From NCBI GenBank assembly GCA_021772705.1, contig JAJFLN010000618.1, positions 1 through 16,095 on the forward strand: 16,095 bases of DNA, given 5' to 3'. The notes beneath the pieces were generated by a model, which did not search any database, had not been told where the DNA came from, and was given only the letters and a program-made list of their open reading frames with translations. Numbering within the stretch: the stretch's first letter is position 1; every line of letters starts with the position of its first letter. A program made the position numbers and the translations under genes. Below, piece by piece: positions 15,011-16,095 of the stretch. The stretch is from Candidatus Cloacimonadota bacterium. GTDB taxonomy: Bacteria > Muiribacteriota > UBA6191 > JACPRK01.

Positions 15011-15658
15011 GTGAACAAGAACCAGAACCCCGGCGGGGGTGAGTTGATGGTATCGCCACTGGGGGACTACTTGCCCCCTGACAACAGCGAAATGACCGGC
15101 TGTCTCGACGAGAACTTCCTCGCCGGGTATGTCGAAGAGACCCTGACTCTAGCCGAGACCCGGAGCGTGGAAGCGCACCTGGCCGGGTGTAACTGGTGCC
15201 GCGAGCAGACTCTGTTCGCTTCTCGCTTCCACGAGATTCCGGAAGAAAACCGAGCCCTGGCGCCGATCGCTGCCAGTCCAGGCTTCCGGGTGGCCATCCG
15301 GCAGGTCTTGGAGCAGGTCGAGCGGGTCTTCGAAGAGAGCGTCGTACTGGCGGAGACAGCCTGGAGTCCTCGGCTGGTGCCGGTCTTCCGAGGCGGCGTT
15401 CAACGGGCGGTCGTGCAGGAGTCCCAGGTCGACATCGGCCCTTTCCACCTCTCCCTGCGCCGGATCTTCAGCGGGCCCGGTGCGGGACTGAAACTGGGCC
15501 TGTCGAAGCAGAGGAAGCCCATGGCCGACACACAGGCGACCTTCGAGCTGAACAGCGGGAAGCAGGTCATTCGTCAGACCGACGCCCTCGGCTGGATGGA
15601 AGTCGGCGGGATTCAGTTCGACGAGATCGCGGCCATCTGGATAACTGCTGTTGCCTGA
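15011..15658 (+). CDS. Soluble zf-HC2 zinc-finger protein (anti-sigma-like)
   Basis: A 215-residue protein from GTG 15011; the open frame runs further upstream, but without a ribosome site or family likeness. Residues 31-63 form a complete zf-HC2 motif: C31, then H56-x3-C60-x2-C63 (HLAGCNWC), as in zinc-binding anti-sigma (ZAS) domains. After it come a helical stretch (about 85-115) and a beta-rich end (about 135-215, ATFELNSGKQVIRQ ... GWMEVGGIQF). I see no membrane helix, so unlike most ZAS proteins it should stay in the cytoplasm. The C-terminal half is not recognised. The gene is divergent from the barrel/CHAT genes and no sigma factor gene is adjacent. It could be a regulator of the locus or a substrate of the cytoplasmic CHAT domain; both are inference. 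Confidence 0.75.
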   Translation: MNKNQNPGGGELMVSPLGDYLPPDNSEMTGCLDENFLAGYVEETLTLAETRSVEAHLAGCNWCREQTLFASRFHEIPEENRALAPIAASPGFRVAIRQVLEQVERVFEESVVLAETAWSPRLVPVFRGGVQRAVVQESQVDIGPFHLSLRRIFSGPGAGLKLGLSKQRKPMADTQATFELNSGKQVIRQTDALGWMEVGGIQFDEIAAIWITAVA

Positions 15659-15713
15659 TTGGTTGTATCTGCGATTCCAGGCCGGACCATTTGCTGTTCG
15701 CATCTTCTAAGGA

Positions 15714-15796
15714 CAATGCCGGCGAGGTAATACGGATTTTGTTGTAGTGGAGCTCAGCCCCACTACAGCAAAATCCGTTTTGTCCCACCGGCATTG
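15714..15796. repeat. Large hairpin, solo copy 3 of family R1
   Basis: Two 37-nt arms (15714-15750 and 15760-15796) are reverse complements with six mismatches around a 9-nt loop. Each arm equals the end sequence of the other R1 copies (CAATGCCGG ... ACGGATTTTG ... TGTAGTGG), so this is two element ends head to head with the middle missing. It lies 55 bp after the zf-HC2 stop and could fold in the transcript. Confidence 0.85.
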
Positions 15797-15859
15797 GGGC
15801 TAAGAGTTGCATGTTTCTGCGTCACAACACTTGACACCGAGGGTCTTGGCGATTTTCCC

Positions 15860-15971
15860 GTAGCCAGTAGCCAGTAGCCAGTAGCCAGTAGCCAGTAGCC
15901 AGTAGCCAGTAGCCCGTAGCCCGTAGCCCGTAGCCCGTAGCCCGTAGCCCGTAGCCCGAGGCCCGAGGCCC
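15860..15971. repeat. Heptanucleotide tandem array
   Basis: Sixteen units of 7 bp in a row: seven GTAGCCA (15860-15908), seven GTAGCCC (15909-15957) and two GAGGCCC (15958-15971). Units are perfect within each block, so the array looks recent and built by stepwise expansion after single-base changes. The reading frames across it encode only LATGYW-type repeats and are not credible proteins. It is directly followed by the repeat at 15978. Confidence 0.95.
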
Positions 15972-15977
15972 TCTCGC

Positions 15978-16093
15978 GGGTGCATGTCCCGTAGGGGGTC
16001 CCCTGGCCTATTCCGGATCCGTTCGCCCCACTATGGCCGCCCGCTCCATTCATCCCCTTCGGCGTAGCTCAGGACATGCTTCGACAGGCTCAG
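15978..16093. repeat. Right-end copy of the repeat at the left end
   Basis: 15978-16036 is the perfect 59-bp reverse complement of 130-188. 16018-16093 is a direct copy of 3-78 with one mismatch (16066 against 51). The second arm of the element is outside the window. 15797-15859, between the hairpin and the heptamer array, shows nothing recognisable. Confidence 0.9.
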
Positions 16094-16095
16094 AC

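Noticed and set aside
15860..15971. CRISPR array
   Set aside because: Units are 7 bp with no spacers and no cas genes are in the window.
15763..16053. Protein with LATGYW repeats on the minus strand
   Set aside because: It is only the translation of the heptamer array; no ribosome site or conserved domain.
1..16095. Circular element closed by its end repeats
   Set aside because: The direct end match has a mismatch and stops short of the window ends; no replication or partition genes are present.

Overview
The window is about 16.1 kb of GC-rich DNA, apparently from a Gram-negative bacterium. Two proteins look like outer-membrane beta-barrels, several others carry signal peptides, and Shine-Dalgarno sites are clear. 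The mix of CHAT peptidase-like proteins, a FecR-like protein, a zf-HC2 protein, a DUF4143 ATPase and many dispersed short repeats resembles Acidobacteriota or another soil/sediment lineage. That placement is inference only; there is no rRNA or other phylogenetic marker.

Layout. (1) 1-188: a repeat element. (2) 325-1566 (-): AAA ATPase with a DUF4143 region, with a 31-bp palindrome over its start codon. (3) 1921-3789 (+) and 3966-5552 (-): two convergent polytopic membrane proteins of GT-C glycosyltransferase type, with a small methyltransferase-like relic between them. (4) 5636-5893: fused fragments of three repeat families. (5) 5905-14308 (-): five genes in one direction. In order of transcription these are two outer-membrane beta-barrel proteins, an exported TPR-CHAT protein, a membrane CHASE2-CHAT fusion and a FecR-like exported protein. 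The first three genes overlap by 1 nt each and the last two by 4 nt. A 331-385 bp repeat-filled gap separates the two groups. (6) 14309-15010: divergent intergenic region holding a MITE-like element. (7) 15011-15658 (+): a soluble zf-HC2 zinc-finger protein with no sigma factor gene beside it. (8) 15659-16095: a large hairpin repeat, a heptanucleotide tandem array and a second copy of the repeat at the left end.

The most interesting unit is the CHAT locus. It has two caspase-like CHAT domains, each with an intact His/Cys pair. One is predicted to be exported, the other cytoplasmic and tethered to an extracytoplasmic CHASE2 sensor. They are encoded with two barrels and a FecR-like protein and lie next to a divergent zf-HC2 gene. 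I read this as a possible envelope-spanning sensing and proteolysis system; that is inference from domains and gene order. Three genes also appear to lack a conventional start codon at the natural N-terminus and may begin at CTG.
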